Of a DNA stretch of 64,000 nt, positions 35,538 through 42,813 are shown one piece after another. Each line of letters opens with the position of its first letter. Position 1 is the stretch's first letter. The stretch is from an uncultured Lachnospiraceae bacterium (GTDB lineage: Bacteria; Bacillota; Clostridia; Lachnospirales; Lachnospiraceae). The stretch spans positions 1 through 64,000 of the forward strand of contig CATOJY010000001.1 of the NCBI GenBank assembly GCA_951800685.1, read 5' to 3'. A program made the translations under genes and the position numbers. The notes below the pieces were generated by a model, which did not search any database, was not told the DNA's origin, and saw nothing but the letters and a program-made list of their open reading frames with translations.

Positions 35538-36320
35538 ATGAGTACATTATCTGCAGCAGACAGCATTAAGCTGGCGATGGCGGGATTGAACACATCCGCA
35601 TTAAATACAACGAATACATCTCCTACAATAAAAACGGCTGACTCAGATTTTCAGACAGCTTTGAAAAAGGCAAGCGGCCAGACAAGCATGGACGATATTT
35701 TTGAGGAAGCGGCAAAGACTTACGGAGTACCTGCCCAGTTACTTAAGGCGGTTGCAAAAGCGGAGTCCGGGTTCAACCCAAATGCAGTTTCAGGAGCGGG
35801 AGCGATCGGCGTGATGCAGCTGATGCCGGCAACAGCCCAGTCTCTGGGAGTCACAAACCCTTATGACGCCCGACAGAATATTATGGGCGGTGCAAAATAC
35901 TTAAAAGAAAATCTGGAACGATTTAACGGCGACGCGAGCCTGGCGCTTGCGGCCTATAATGCGGGACCAAATGCCGTTGAGAAATACAATGGCATTCCCC
36001 CATATTCAGAAACTCAGAATTATGTGAAGACAGTTCTTTCTTATATGGATGACAGCTCACTTTCAGCGAACCGCACCGTAAATACCGGAACTACAGATAC
36101 AGGATTGAATTCTGCCTACATAAACCAGGGGACAGGACTTTCCAATCTTTCCTCTTACAGTCTTTCCGGTTTAGGAATGGGAGGCTGGGGAAGCTTTGGA
36201 ATATCCCAGGACGGCGAGAGCATCACGATGGACAAGGCGACTTTCGTCAATATGATACAGCTCATGCGTATCCAGATGATGATAAATATGGATAACCAGA
36301 TAGGAGCACTGACACTCTAA
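35538..36320 (+). CDS. Lytic transglycosylase (SLT domain)
   Basis: 260 aa. The SLT domain spans about residues 50-160: FEEAAKTYGVPAQLLKAVAKAESGFNPNA with catalytic Glu near residue 76, GAIGVMQLMPATAQSLG, ALAAYNAGPNAVEKYNGIPPYSETQNYV. It cuts glycan strands of peptidoglycan. There is no signal peptide: the N-terminus is Ser/Thr/Ala-rich, so it may be exported by the flagellar system. Context suggests it opens the wall for rod or filament passage. The C-terminal 80 residues are Gly/Ser-rich and of unknown role. Confidence 0.88.
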   Translation: MSTLSAADSIKLAMAGLNTSALNTTNTSPTIKTADSDFQTALKKASGQTSMDDIFEEAAKTYGVPAQLLKAVAKAESGFNPNAVSGAGAIGVMQLMPATAQSLGVTNPYDARQNIMGGAKYLKENLERFNGDASLALAAYNAGPNAVEKYNGIPPYSETQNYVKTVLSYMDDSSLSANRTVNTGTTDTGLNSAYINQGTGLSNLSSYSLSGLGMGGWGSFGISQDGESITMDKATFVNMIQLMRIQMMINMDNQIGALTL

Positions 36321-36368
36321 TCGGTATATGACGGATACTTTATGTATAAGAAGGAGGTGTTTGCTTCT

Positions 36369-36983
36369 ATGGTTTTGAAAGAATGTGAGAGATGTATTTT
36401 GTATGGACCAGGCGGGAAGATTCTGATGAAAGGCCGGGTGGAAGTTGCCGGGGAGTCCATTATGCTTTATTTTGAAAAGAATCCGGAATTTGCGAAGGGC
36501 AAGCTTCTCGTGGATTTTTTTGATACGCAGCTGGGGTATTTGCGGACTTTCTGTGAGATTACATTCCGAAAGAATCCAAACTATCTGCAAAGAAAGGAAG
36601 CCTGGGAAGGCAGATGTAAAATACTGAAGGTGCTTGAGACTGTACAGCGGCAGAAAGATATTCGGGTAAAGCTGAAGCTGGAGAAACTGTTCAGCTCGGC
36701 AAAGCAGGGAGATTTCTACGGTGTCATAGAGAATATCAGCGCCGGGGGTGTGTACATTACGACCTCAAAGCCTATGAGTAAGAATGAGCTTTTTTCATTC
36801 TATCACAATTTTGTGGGAAAGAACTGGAAGCTGCAGGCGGTGACGCTTTGGGCAAAGAGAATCACGGATGATTATTTTGGCTATGGATGCCGGTTTGCGG
36901 ACTTGCCTGAGGGAGCGGAGATGGATATCCGGCAGTTTGTATACCAGCGTCAGTTACACACGGGAGAACTTGATATCAGATAA
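36369..36983 (+). CDS. PilZ-like domain protein
   Basis: 204 aa (start at ATG 36369 after AAGGAGGTG; the track start 36342 precedes the ribosome site). The C-terminal half resembles PilZ: RQKDIRVKLKLEKLF, then GVIENISAGGVYIT (the N/DxSxxG motif) and later YGCRFADLPEGAEMDIRQFVYQRQ. The first Arg of the RxxxR motif appears to be lost (RQKDIR), so c-di-GMP binding may be weak or absent. In this context it could be a YcgR-type motor brake or glycan regulator. The N-terminal domain is not recognised. Confidence 0.65.
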   Translation: MVLKECERCILYGPGGKILMKGRVEVAGESIMLYFEKNPEFAKGKLLVDFFDTQLGYLRTFCEITFRKNPNYLQRKEAWEGRCKILKVLETVQRQKDIRVKLKLEKLFSSAKQGDFYGVIENISAGGVYITTSKPMSKNELFSFYHNFVGKNWKLQAVTLWAKRITDDYFGYGCRFADLPEGAEMDIRQFVYQRQLHTGELDIR

Positions 36984-36992
36984 AGGAAGAAT

Positions 36993-38078
36993 ATGAAGCT
37001 GAATCTTGTAATGATTGTAAAAAATGAAGAACGTACGCTGGAGAAGTGCTTAAGGGCGGCAAAGCCTCTGGTAGATCATATGATTATCGCTGATACAGGA
37101 TCGGATGACGCCACGCGGGAGATTGCATCCCGGATGGGAGCGCAGGTGCTGGAGTTTCCGTGGATAGGTGATTTTTCGGCCGCCAGGAACTTTGCGCTGT
37201 CCCATTCGGATGCTGATTGGAATCTGGTGCTGGATGGTGATGAGATTCTTCGGCCATGCAGCAGGGATGAAATAGAAAGAAACATTCAGAAACACGGAGA
37301 GCAATGGATAGGAGGTGTACTATTATACAATTCCTATCGAGATGGAGAGGAAATCCGGGTGAGTACCGATGTGCTCCCACGGCTACTCCCACGGGGAGTC
37401 TGTTATCGAGGGATTATCCACGAGCAGCCGGATACATCTTATCCTTGTTTTTTGCTTCCTTTGACCATCGATCATGACGGCTATTTATATGTAGATAAGG
37501 GGGAGCGGAATCTTCCTTATTTGGAGCGAATGGTAAAAGAGAGTCCTGGAGATAGTTACTGCAGGTTTCATCTGGCATATACATTGCGGAATTTGAAGAA
37601 AACACAGGAAAGCCTGGTGCATTTCAGGGAATTTTACAGACTTTCGCCTCGGGGAGCAGAGTGGCGCAGGCAGGGAGTTGTGTTGTATTTATATACATTG
37701 ATTGATGCGGGAGATAACAACTCATTAAGGGAAGCATTGGCAGTGATTCAAAAGGAAGAAAAAGAGCTTGCACAGCTGTCAGATTTTATGTTTGTGTGCG
37801 GACTTTTTTATATGAAACTGGTACTGTCGGATGTTCACAGATACCTGAAATATCTTCCGAAGATTCAGGAATGTTATCTGCGGTGTCTGGAAATCGGGGA
37901 GCAGCCCTGGAGCAGAGGCGTGGTAGGGACAGGTTCTTTTCTGGCAAATTATAATCTGGGTGTATGGTACGAAGTGTCCGGGCAGATAGAACAGGCTATC
38001 CGCTGTTACCAGGCTGCGGCAGAAGAGGGATATGAGCCGGCGCTCAGGCGGATGAAGAGCTTAGGAAAAAAAGTTTAA
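36993..38078 (+). CDS. GT2 glycosyltransferase with TPR-like C-terminus
   Basis: 361 aa. The GT-A domain at the N-terminus has LNLVMIVKNEERTLEKCLRA, MIIADTGSDDATREIA and WNLVLDGDEI (metal-binding DxD region). The C-terminal half is helical with TPR-like repeats (YCRFHLAYTLRNLKKTQESL, NYNLGVWYEVSGQIEQAIRCYQAAAEEGY). Two similar proteins lie after the flagellins. Position directly before flagellin 1 makes flagellin glycosylation likely. The sugar is unknown. Confidence 0.82.
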   Translation: MKLNLVMIVKNEERTLEKCLRAAKPLVDHMIIADTGSDDATREIASRMGAQVLEFPWIGDFSAARNFALSHSDADWNLVLDGDEILRPCSRDEIERNIQKHGEQWIGGVLLYNSYRDGEEIRVSTDVLPRLLPRGVCYRGIIHEQPDTSYPCFLLPLTIDHDGYLYVDKGERNLPYLERMVKESPGDSYCRFHLAYTLRNLKKTQESLVHFREFYRLSPRGAEWRRQGVVLYLYTLIDAGDNNSLREALAVIQKEEKELAQLSDFMFVCGLFYMKLVLSDVHRYLKYLPKIQECYLRCLEIGEQPWSRGVVGTGSFLANYNLGVWYEVSGQIEQAIRCYQAAAEEGYEPALRRMKSLGKKV

Positions 38079-38096
38079 TTTTTCTATTAAAAATAC

Positions 38097-38123
38097 TTAT
38101 ATTTCCCGAAGCAGTGACGATAG
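38097..38123 (+). promoter_or_regulatory. Sigma-28 promoter of flagellin gene 1
   Basis: TTAT (38097-38100), 15 bases, GACGATAG (38116-38123). The second base of the -10 box is A and the last is G, so it is slightly off consensus. About 140 bases of leader follow before the ATG at 38265. Confidence 0.75.
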
Positions 38124-38216
38124 ATGTATATGTAAGGTAAATCAAGTGGGAATACTACAGTTTATACCTTACAGTTATGTAGGCTACACATGCAGGGCCC
38201 GCGTGGGTAGTAATGG

Positions 38217-38259
38217 GGACAGGGAGGTTCTCATAAATAGTTATAAAACAAGGAGGTAT
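38217..38259 (+). promoter_or_regulatory. Two CsrA-like boxes in the flagellin 1 leader
   Basis: GGACAGGGAGGTT (38217-38229) and ACAAGGAGGTAT (38248-38259) both resemble the CsrA target ACARGGAUGU. The second overlaps the ribosome binding site, so CsrA binding would block translation. This mirrors hag control in B. subtilis. csrA and fliW are encoded in this window. Confidence 0.65.
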
Positions 38260-38264
38260 ATTTT

Positions 38265-39074
38265 ATGGTAATTCAGCATAATATTGGAGCACTTAACTCT
38301 TACAGGAATTTAGGTATCAATCAGAGTGGTCTGAACAGCAATCTCGAAAAACTGTCTTCTGGTTACAGAATCAACCGTGCAGGCGATGACGCAGCAGGTC
38401 TGGCAATTTCCGAGCAGATGAGGTCTCAGATCAGAGGTCTGAATCAGGCTTCTAAGAATGCAGAGGATGCTATCGGTTTAATCAAGACAGCAGAGGGTGC
38501 ATTGACAGAGGTTCACGCTATGCTTCAGCGTATGTCAACTCTGGCAACACAGGGAGCTAATGGTACTTATAATTGTACTGCTCAGAAGAATATTCAGGCA
38601 GAGGTTAAGGAATTATTGTCAGAAATTGACCGTATTGCAAAGAACACAAACTTTAATGGCGTTTATTCATTAAATGGTACTAAATCGGCTCAGTTCCAGA
38701 TTGGACCAAGCGCAGGCGAGACAATGAGCTTGACTGGTAAAGATATGACATCTACCGGTATTAGTCTTACCAGTCTTAACGTAACAGGTGTGAAGGCTGC
38801 TAATGAGGCTATTACTAAGGTTAAGGCTGCTATTGATAAAGTGTCTACATTCCGAGCTGATTTGGGTGCTAAGCAGAACAGGCTTGAGCATACGATTGCA
38901 AACCTGGATATCACTGCTGAGAACCTGACAGATGCTGAGTCCCGTATCCGTGATACAGATATGCCGGATGAAATTACTGCATTTACAAAGAATAATATTC
39001 TTATGCAGGCTTCTCAGTCTATGCTGGCTCAGGCAAATGCAGTACCACAGAACGTATTAAGCCTTCTGCAGTAA
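38265..39074 (+). CDS. Flagellin 1
   Basis: Structural subunit of the filament (269 aa). The D0/D1 ends are typical: VIQHNIGALNSYRNLGINQS, GYRINRAGDDAAGLAISEQM, and C-terminal RIRDTDMPDEITAFTKNN and QANAVPQNVLSLLQ. The centre is short, so D2/D3 domains are missing. A Cys is present in GTYNCTAQ, rare for flagellin. The protein is the same as flagellin 2. Glycosylation by the nearby transferases is likely. Confidence 0.97.
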   Translation: MVIQHNIGALNSYRNLGINQSGLNSNLEKLSSGYRINRAGDDAAGLAISEQMRSQIRGLNQASKNAEDAIGLIKTAEGALTEVHAMLQRMSTLATQGANGTYNCTAQKNIQAEVKELLSEIDRIAKNTNFNGVYSLNGTKSAQFQIGPSAGETMSLTGKDMTSTGISLTSLNVTGVKAANEAITKVKAAIDKVSTFRADLGAKQNRLEHTIANLDITAENLTDAESRIRDTDMPDEITAFTKNNILMQASQSMLAQANAVPQNVLSLLQ

Positions 39075-39138
39075 TTTTTTTGGATGTTAATCGGAAGAAA
39101 GCTACGTAGCTAATAATTTTGTAAGTTTAGAAAAACAA

Positions 39139-39182
39139 GGAAGAACTGTTTTGAAGCACAAAAGCGGAAGAACAGTTTTTCT
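39139..39182 (+). terminator. Terminator of flagellin gene 1
   Basis: GGAAGAACTGTT (39139-39150) pairs with AACAGTTTTTCT (39171-39182), with two G:U pairs, around a 20-base loop. The T-run lies in the right arm. Confidence 0.75.
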
Positions 39183-39218
39183 GCTGTTGTGAAAAAATAA
39201 AAAAGATTGTAAAAATGC

Positions 39219-39245
39219 TTATATTTTTTTGAAAGATGACGATAA
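39219..39245 (+). promoter_or_regulatory. Sigma-28 promoter of flagellin gene 2
   Basis: TTAT (39219-39222), 15 bases, GACGATAA (39238-39245). The wider -35 region AAAAATGCTTAT is shared with flagellin 3 and nearly with flagellin 1. Confidence 0.82.
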
Positions 39246-39335
39246 ATATTAATATAAAGTAAATCGAGTGAAATATAATGATTATACTTTATACTGATAT
39301 TGACTATATATGTAGGGCCCGCATGTATAGCGATG

Positions 39336-39378
39336 GAGACAGGGAGGTTTCCACAGACATTTATAAACAAGGAGGTAT
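39336..39378 (+). promoter_or_regulatory. Two CsrA-like boxes in the flagellin 2 leader
   Basis: GAGACAGGGAGGTTT (39336-39350) and ACAAGGAGGTAT (39367-39378), the latter over the ribosome site. Spacing is as in flagellin 1. An upstream GGGCCCGC block (39315 onward) is also shared with flagellin 1. Confidence 0.65.
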
Positions 39379-39383
39379 ATTTT

Positions 39384-40193
39384 ATGGTAATTCAGCATAA
39401 TATTGGAGCGCTTAACTCTTACAGGAATTTAGGTATCAATCAGAGTGGTCTGAACAGTAATCTTGAAAAACTGTCTTCCGGTTACAGAATCAACCGTGCA
39501 GGTGATGATGCAGCAGGTCTGGCAATTTCCGAGCAGATGAGGTCTCAGATCAGAGGTCTGAATCAGGCTTCTAAGAATGCAGAGGATGCTATCGGTTTAA
39601 TCAAGACAGCAGAGGGTGCATTGACAGAGGTTCACGCTATGCTTCAGCGTATGTCAACTCTGGCAACACAGGGAGCTAATGGTACTTATAATTGTACTGC
39701 TCAGAAGAATATTCAGGCAGAGGTTAAGGAATTATTGTCAGAAATTGACCGTATTGCAAAGAACACAAACTTTAATGGCGTTTATTCATTAAATGGTACT
39801 AAATCGGCTCAGTTCCAGATTGGACCAAGCGCAGGCGAGACAATGAGCTTGACTGGTAAAGATATGACATCTACCGGTATTAGTCTTACCAGTCTTAACG
39901 TAACAGGTGTGAAGGCTGCTAATGAGGCTATTACTAAGGTTAAGGCTGCTATTGATAAAGTGTCTACATTCCGAGCTGATTTGGGTGCTAAGCAGAACAG
40001 GCTTGAGCATACGATTGCAAACCTGGATATCACTGCTGAGAACCTGACAGATGCTGAGTCCCGTATCCGTGATACAGATATGCCGGATGAAATTACTGCA
40101 TTTACAAAGAATAATATTCTTATGCAGGCTTCTCAGTCTATGCTGGCTCAGGCAAATGCAGTACCGCAGAACGTATTAAGCCTTCTGCAGTAA
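39384..40193 (+). CDS. Flagellin 2 (same protein as flagellin 1)
   Basis: The track ORF starts at 39300, but AAGGAGG at 39369-39375 and flagellin homology set ATG 39384. The 269-aa product is the same as flagellin 1, including the Cys in GTYNCTAQ. It has its own sigma-28 promoter, CsrA-like boxes and terminator, so the gene pair raises dosage rather than diversity. Confidence 0.97.
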   Translation: MVIQHNIGALNSYRNLGINQSGLNSNLEKLSSGYRINRAGDDAAGLAISEQMRSQIRGLNQASKNAEDAIGLIKTAEGALTEVHAMLQRMSTLATQGANGTYNCTAQKNIQAEVKELLSEIDRIAKNTNFNGVYSLNGTKSAQFQIGPSAGETMSLTGKDMTSTGISLTSLNVTGVKAANEAITKVKAAIDKVSTFRADLGAKQNRLEHTIANLDITAENLTDAESRIRDTDMPDEITAFTKNNILMQASQSMLAQANAVPQNVLSLLQ

Positions 40194-40251
40194 TTTCCCA
40201 GACTGATAGGGAATAGCTGCATAGCTGATATTCCGTAAATTAAGGAAAATA

Positions 40252-40297
40252 AGAAAGAGCTATTTCAAAGTGTAACAGCAGAGAAATAGCTTTTTTC
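40252..40297 (+). terminator. Terminator of flagellin gene 2
   Basis: AGCTATTTC (40258-40266) pairs with GAAATAGCT (40283-40291), the stem extended by A/T pairs, followed by TTTTT. Confidence 0.8.
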
Positions 40298-40344
40298 TCT
40301 TATATGCAAGATGCGTTACAGAAGAAAAAGTTTTTGAAAAATGC

Positions 40345-40371
40345 TTATTTTTTCTGGAAATGCGGCGATAA
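40345..40371 (+). promoter_or_regulatory. Sigma-28 promoter of flagellin gene 3
   Basis: TTAT (40345-40348), 15 bases, GGCGATAA (40364-40371), about 140 bases before the ATG at 40511. Confidence 0.8.
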
Positions 40372-40464
40372 ATGTAATGTAAGATAGGTATATGGGGAAT
40401 CCGCATAATAGATCTAAAAAATTTATTTGCCAAGTGTATAAGGGCTTATATAAACGGTGGCAGA

Positions 40465-40505
40465 GACAGGGAAGTTTCTGTAGATATTTTCAGACAAGGA
40501 GGTAT
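40465..40505 (+). promoter_or_regulatory. Two CsrA-like boxes in the flagellin 3 leader
   Basis: GACAGGGAAGTT (40465-40476) and ACAAGGAGGTAT (40494-40505). The first has GGGAAG instead of GGGAGG; the second again covers the ribosome site. Confidence 0.6.
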
Positions 40506-40510
40506 ACTTT

Positions 40511-41317
40511 ATGGTAGTTCAGCATAATATTGGCGCGCTTACTGCATACCGGAACCTGGGAATTAATCAGGGTGGTTTGAATGGAAATCTGGAAAAATTA
40601 TCTTCCGGTTATAGAATTAACCGTGCTGGTGATGATGCGGCAGGTCTGGCGATTTCCGAGAATATGAGGGCGCAGATTAGGGGCTTGAATCAGGCTGCAA
40701 GGAATGCACAGGAAGCAGTGGGATTGATTAAAACTGCTGAAGGTGGTTTGACAGAGATTCATGCTATGCTTCAGCGTATGACTACGCTGGCAACCCAGGG
40801 TGCAAACGGCACATATAATAGTGTGGCACAGAAAAATATTCAGGCAGAGGTTGACGAGCTGCTGGAGGAGATAGACCGTATTTCGGCAAATACAAATTTT
40901 AATGGTGTGTATACATTGAAAGGGGTGGCTAGTACGCAGCTTCAGATTGGTACAACTGCACCGGAAATCATGACAATAGAGGCGCGTGATATGTCATCTG
41001 CCATACTGGGAGGCTCTCTGAATGTGACAGGTGTATCGGCTGCAAATGCGGCGATGTCTACCATTCGGACGGCGATTAATACAGTATCTGAGTTTCGTGC
41101 GGAGCTTGGTGCAAAACAAGACAGACTGGAGTTTACGTATAACAACTTATATGTTACGGCTGAGAATCTTACAGATGCAGAGTCGCGTATTCGTGATACA
41201 GATATGCCGGAAGAGATTACAGCGTTTACAAAGAATAATATTCTTGTACAGGCATCACAGTCTATGCTGGCACAGGCAAATGCAGTGCCGCAGAGTGTAT
41301 TGAGCCTTTTACAGTAA
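40511..41317 (+). CDS. Flagellin 3
   Basis: 268-aa flagellin, clearly related to but different from flagellins 1 and 2. D0/D1 ends are conserved (VVQHNIGALTAYRNLGINQG; RIRDTDMPEEITAFTKNN; QANAVPQSVLSLLQ). It has Ser (GTYNSVAQ) where the others have Cys. The centre (ASTQLQIGTTAPEIMTIEARDM) is diverged. It may be a minor filament subunit or an alternative antigenic form. Confidence 0.96.
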   Translation: MVVQHNIGALTAYRNLGINQGGLNGNLEKLSSGYRINRAGDDAAGLAISENMRAQIRGLNQAARNAQEAVGLIKTAEGGLTEIHAMLQRMTTLATQGANGTYNSVAQKNIQAEVDELLEEIDRISANTNFNGVYTLKGVASTQLQIGTTAPEIMTIEARDMSSAILGGSLNVTGVSAANAAMSTIRTAINTVSEFRAELGAKQDRLEFTYNNLYVTAENLTDAESRIRDTDMPEEITAFTKNNILVQASQSMLAQANAVPQSVLSLLQ

Positions 41318-41365
41318 ATACAGTTTTGTTGTATAAGTAGAGAGGTTGGAAAGAATGAAAATAGG

Positions 41366-41408
41366 AAAGGGTTATTTCAAAGTGTAAAGCGGAGAAATAG
41401 CCCTTTTT
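41366..41408 (+). terminator. Terminator of flagellin gene 3
   Basis: AAAGGGTTATTTC (41366-41378) pairs with GAAATAGCCCTTT (41394-41406) with one G:U pair, followed by T residues. The next gene starts 41 bases later with no clear promoter, so read-through may express it. Confidence 0.85.
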
Positions 41409-41448
41409 AATATAGAAGGATGAAAGATTAGCAGGGAGGAAATGGCAT

Positions 41449-42813
41449 ATGAGACGGGGAGTCAGGCTTTCCCAGTGTATGATTGTAAAAAATGAAGAGA
41501 AAAATATTGAGCGGGCGCTTTCCTGGGGGAAAGACATTATGTACGAGCAGATTGTGGTAGACACAGGCAGCACAGACCGTACGGTGGACATTGCAAAACA
41601 GATGGGGGCAAAAGTTTACCATTTCGAGTGGATAGATGATTTTGCAGCAGCCAAAAATTACGCGATTGATTTGGCGAAAGGGGATTGGATTGCATTTTTG
41701 GATGCGGACGAGTATTTTTTGCCACAAGATGCAGAAAAGATGATGGCGCTTTTGTGGGATTTGCAGAATAGCAAATATGAAGTCCTAATGACGAATGCTT
41801 TACATTTGGATAGAGAAGGGGAAATAGCTGAGAGCAATACTTGCCTGCGAATCTTTCGAAACCGTCCAGGTTTGCGTTACCTGGGGCGGATTCATGAAGC
41901 GTTGGCTTCGTATAGAGAGGAAATAGAGTATATTGATGCTACAGAAGAGTTGTCCATATATCATACAGGATACCTTCAGTCAGACGAGTCTGATGTAAGA
42001 AAAAGCAAAAGGAATGCATTGCTGATAGAAAAAGTATTAGAGGAAGAGCCGGATAACTATGTTATGATGGGGTATTTGGGAGACTGTTATGTAAATCTGA
42101 AGAGATATGATGAAGCTGTCTGCTTGTATGAAAAAGTAATTGCATATTTTTCTGACGAGGAGTTAGGGGAGTATGATGCTAGGAGTGCAGCTACATTTAA
42201 GAATCTTATGCGTGTTTTATTAAGAATGCAAAAGGGAGTGGATGCGCTGGAAAAAGTATATCATCAGGCTGTTAGGAACCTTCCGAAGAATGGGGATTTT
42301 GACTATGTAATAGGAGAAGAATATATGAGGTTGGGACGGTTTAAAGATGCAGTGTATCATTTAAAGAGAGGAATTGATCTTTTAGAAGAGTTTGGGAATG
42401 CACAGAAAACAGATTTACTTTTTGCAAATCTTCAGAAAGCCTGGGAGGATTTGGCGCTGTGCTATTACGGAATCGGAGATTTGAGTCAGTGTGTGAACTG
42501 TACAACTGCACTATTACGGGCAAATCCCTGGAATATGCGTATGCTCCAAGTACTCCTTTTGGCATTCTTAAGGGATGAACAGAATGCACAGGCGGGTGGG
42601 AACGGAGTATATCAGGCGGCATCCCCGGCGCAAGTAAGAGAGTTTCTCGGAAATTTTTATAACTTTCAGATACTGAAAGACAGGCTTTTTGTTCTGAAAA
42701 CGGCGATGGCAGCCGGATATGAAGGTCTGGTACAGGAGTTTCGTCAGCTTATGGCTCCGCAGGAGCTGGAGAGCTTTGACAGGGCGATGGGACAGGAGGT
42801 ACAGGAAAATTGA
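41449..42813 (+). CDS. GT2 glycosyltransferase with TPR-like C-terminus
   Basis: 454 aa. The GT-A domain has RLSQCMIVKNEEKNIERALS, QIVVDTGSTDRTVDIA, KVYHFEWIDDFAAAKNYA and FLDADEYFLPQDA (DxD). The C-terminal part is helical with TPR-like units (MMGYLGDCYVNLKRYDEAVCLYEKV). Its N-terminal 100 residues are almost the same as the next gene. GGGAGG precedes the ATG. The placement behind flagellin 3 makes flagellin the probable acceptor. Confidence 0.85.
   Translation: MRRGVRLSQCMIVKNEEKNIERALSWGKDIMYEQIVVDTGSTDRTVDIAKQMGAKVYHFEWIDDFAAAKNYAIDLAKGDWIAFLDADEYFLPQDAEKMMALLWDLQNSKYEVLMTNALHLDREGEIAESNTCLRIFRNRPGLRYLGRIHEALASYREEIEYIDATEELSIYHTGYLQSDESDVRKSKRNALLIEKVLEEEPDNYVMMGYLGDCYVNLKRYDEAVCLYEKVIAYFSDEELGEYDARSAATFKNLMRVLLRMQKGVDALEKVYHQAVRNLPKNGDFDYVIGEEYMRLGRFKDAVYHLKRGIDLLEEFGNAQKTDLLFANLQKAWEDLALCYYGIGDLSQCVNCTTALLRANPWNMRMLQVLLLAFLRDEQNAQAGGNGVYQAASPAQVREFLGNFYNFQILKDRLFVLKTAMAAGYEGLVQEFRQLMAPQELESFDRAMGQEVQEN

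Larger units (their letters stand above)
39075..39383. other. 309-base gap between flagellins 1 and 2
   Basis: No gene is present. It holds the flagellin 1 terminator, the flagellin 2 sigma-28 promoter and a leader with two CsrA-like boxes. The - strand ORF at 39110-39370 and the upstream extension of the flagellin 2 ORF are chance frames. Confidence 0.8.
38265..40193 (+). repeat. Tandem duplication of flagellin genes 1 and 2
   Basis: The coding copies at 38265-39074 and 39384-40193 differ at seven positions by my reading, all synonymous: six fall in the first 135 bases and one near the end. About 640 bases between are the same in both copies. The promoters and leaders are related but clearly less alike, so the coding parts seem recently homogenised. 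Confidence 0.9.
40194..40510. other. 317-base gap between flagellins 2 and 3
   Basis: No gene is seen. It contains the flagellin 2 terminator, the flagellin 3 promoter and a leader with CsrA-like boxes. A short inverted repeat near 40210-40233 (GGAATA...TATTCC) precedes the terminator. Confidence 0.8.
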
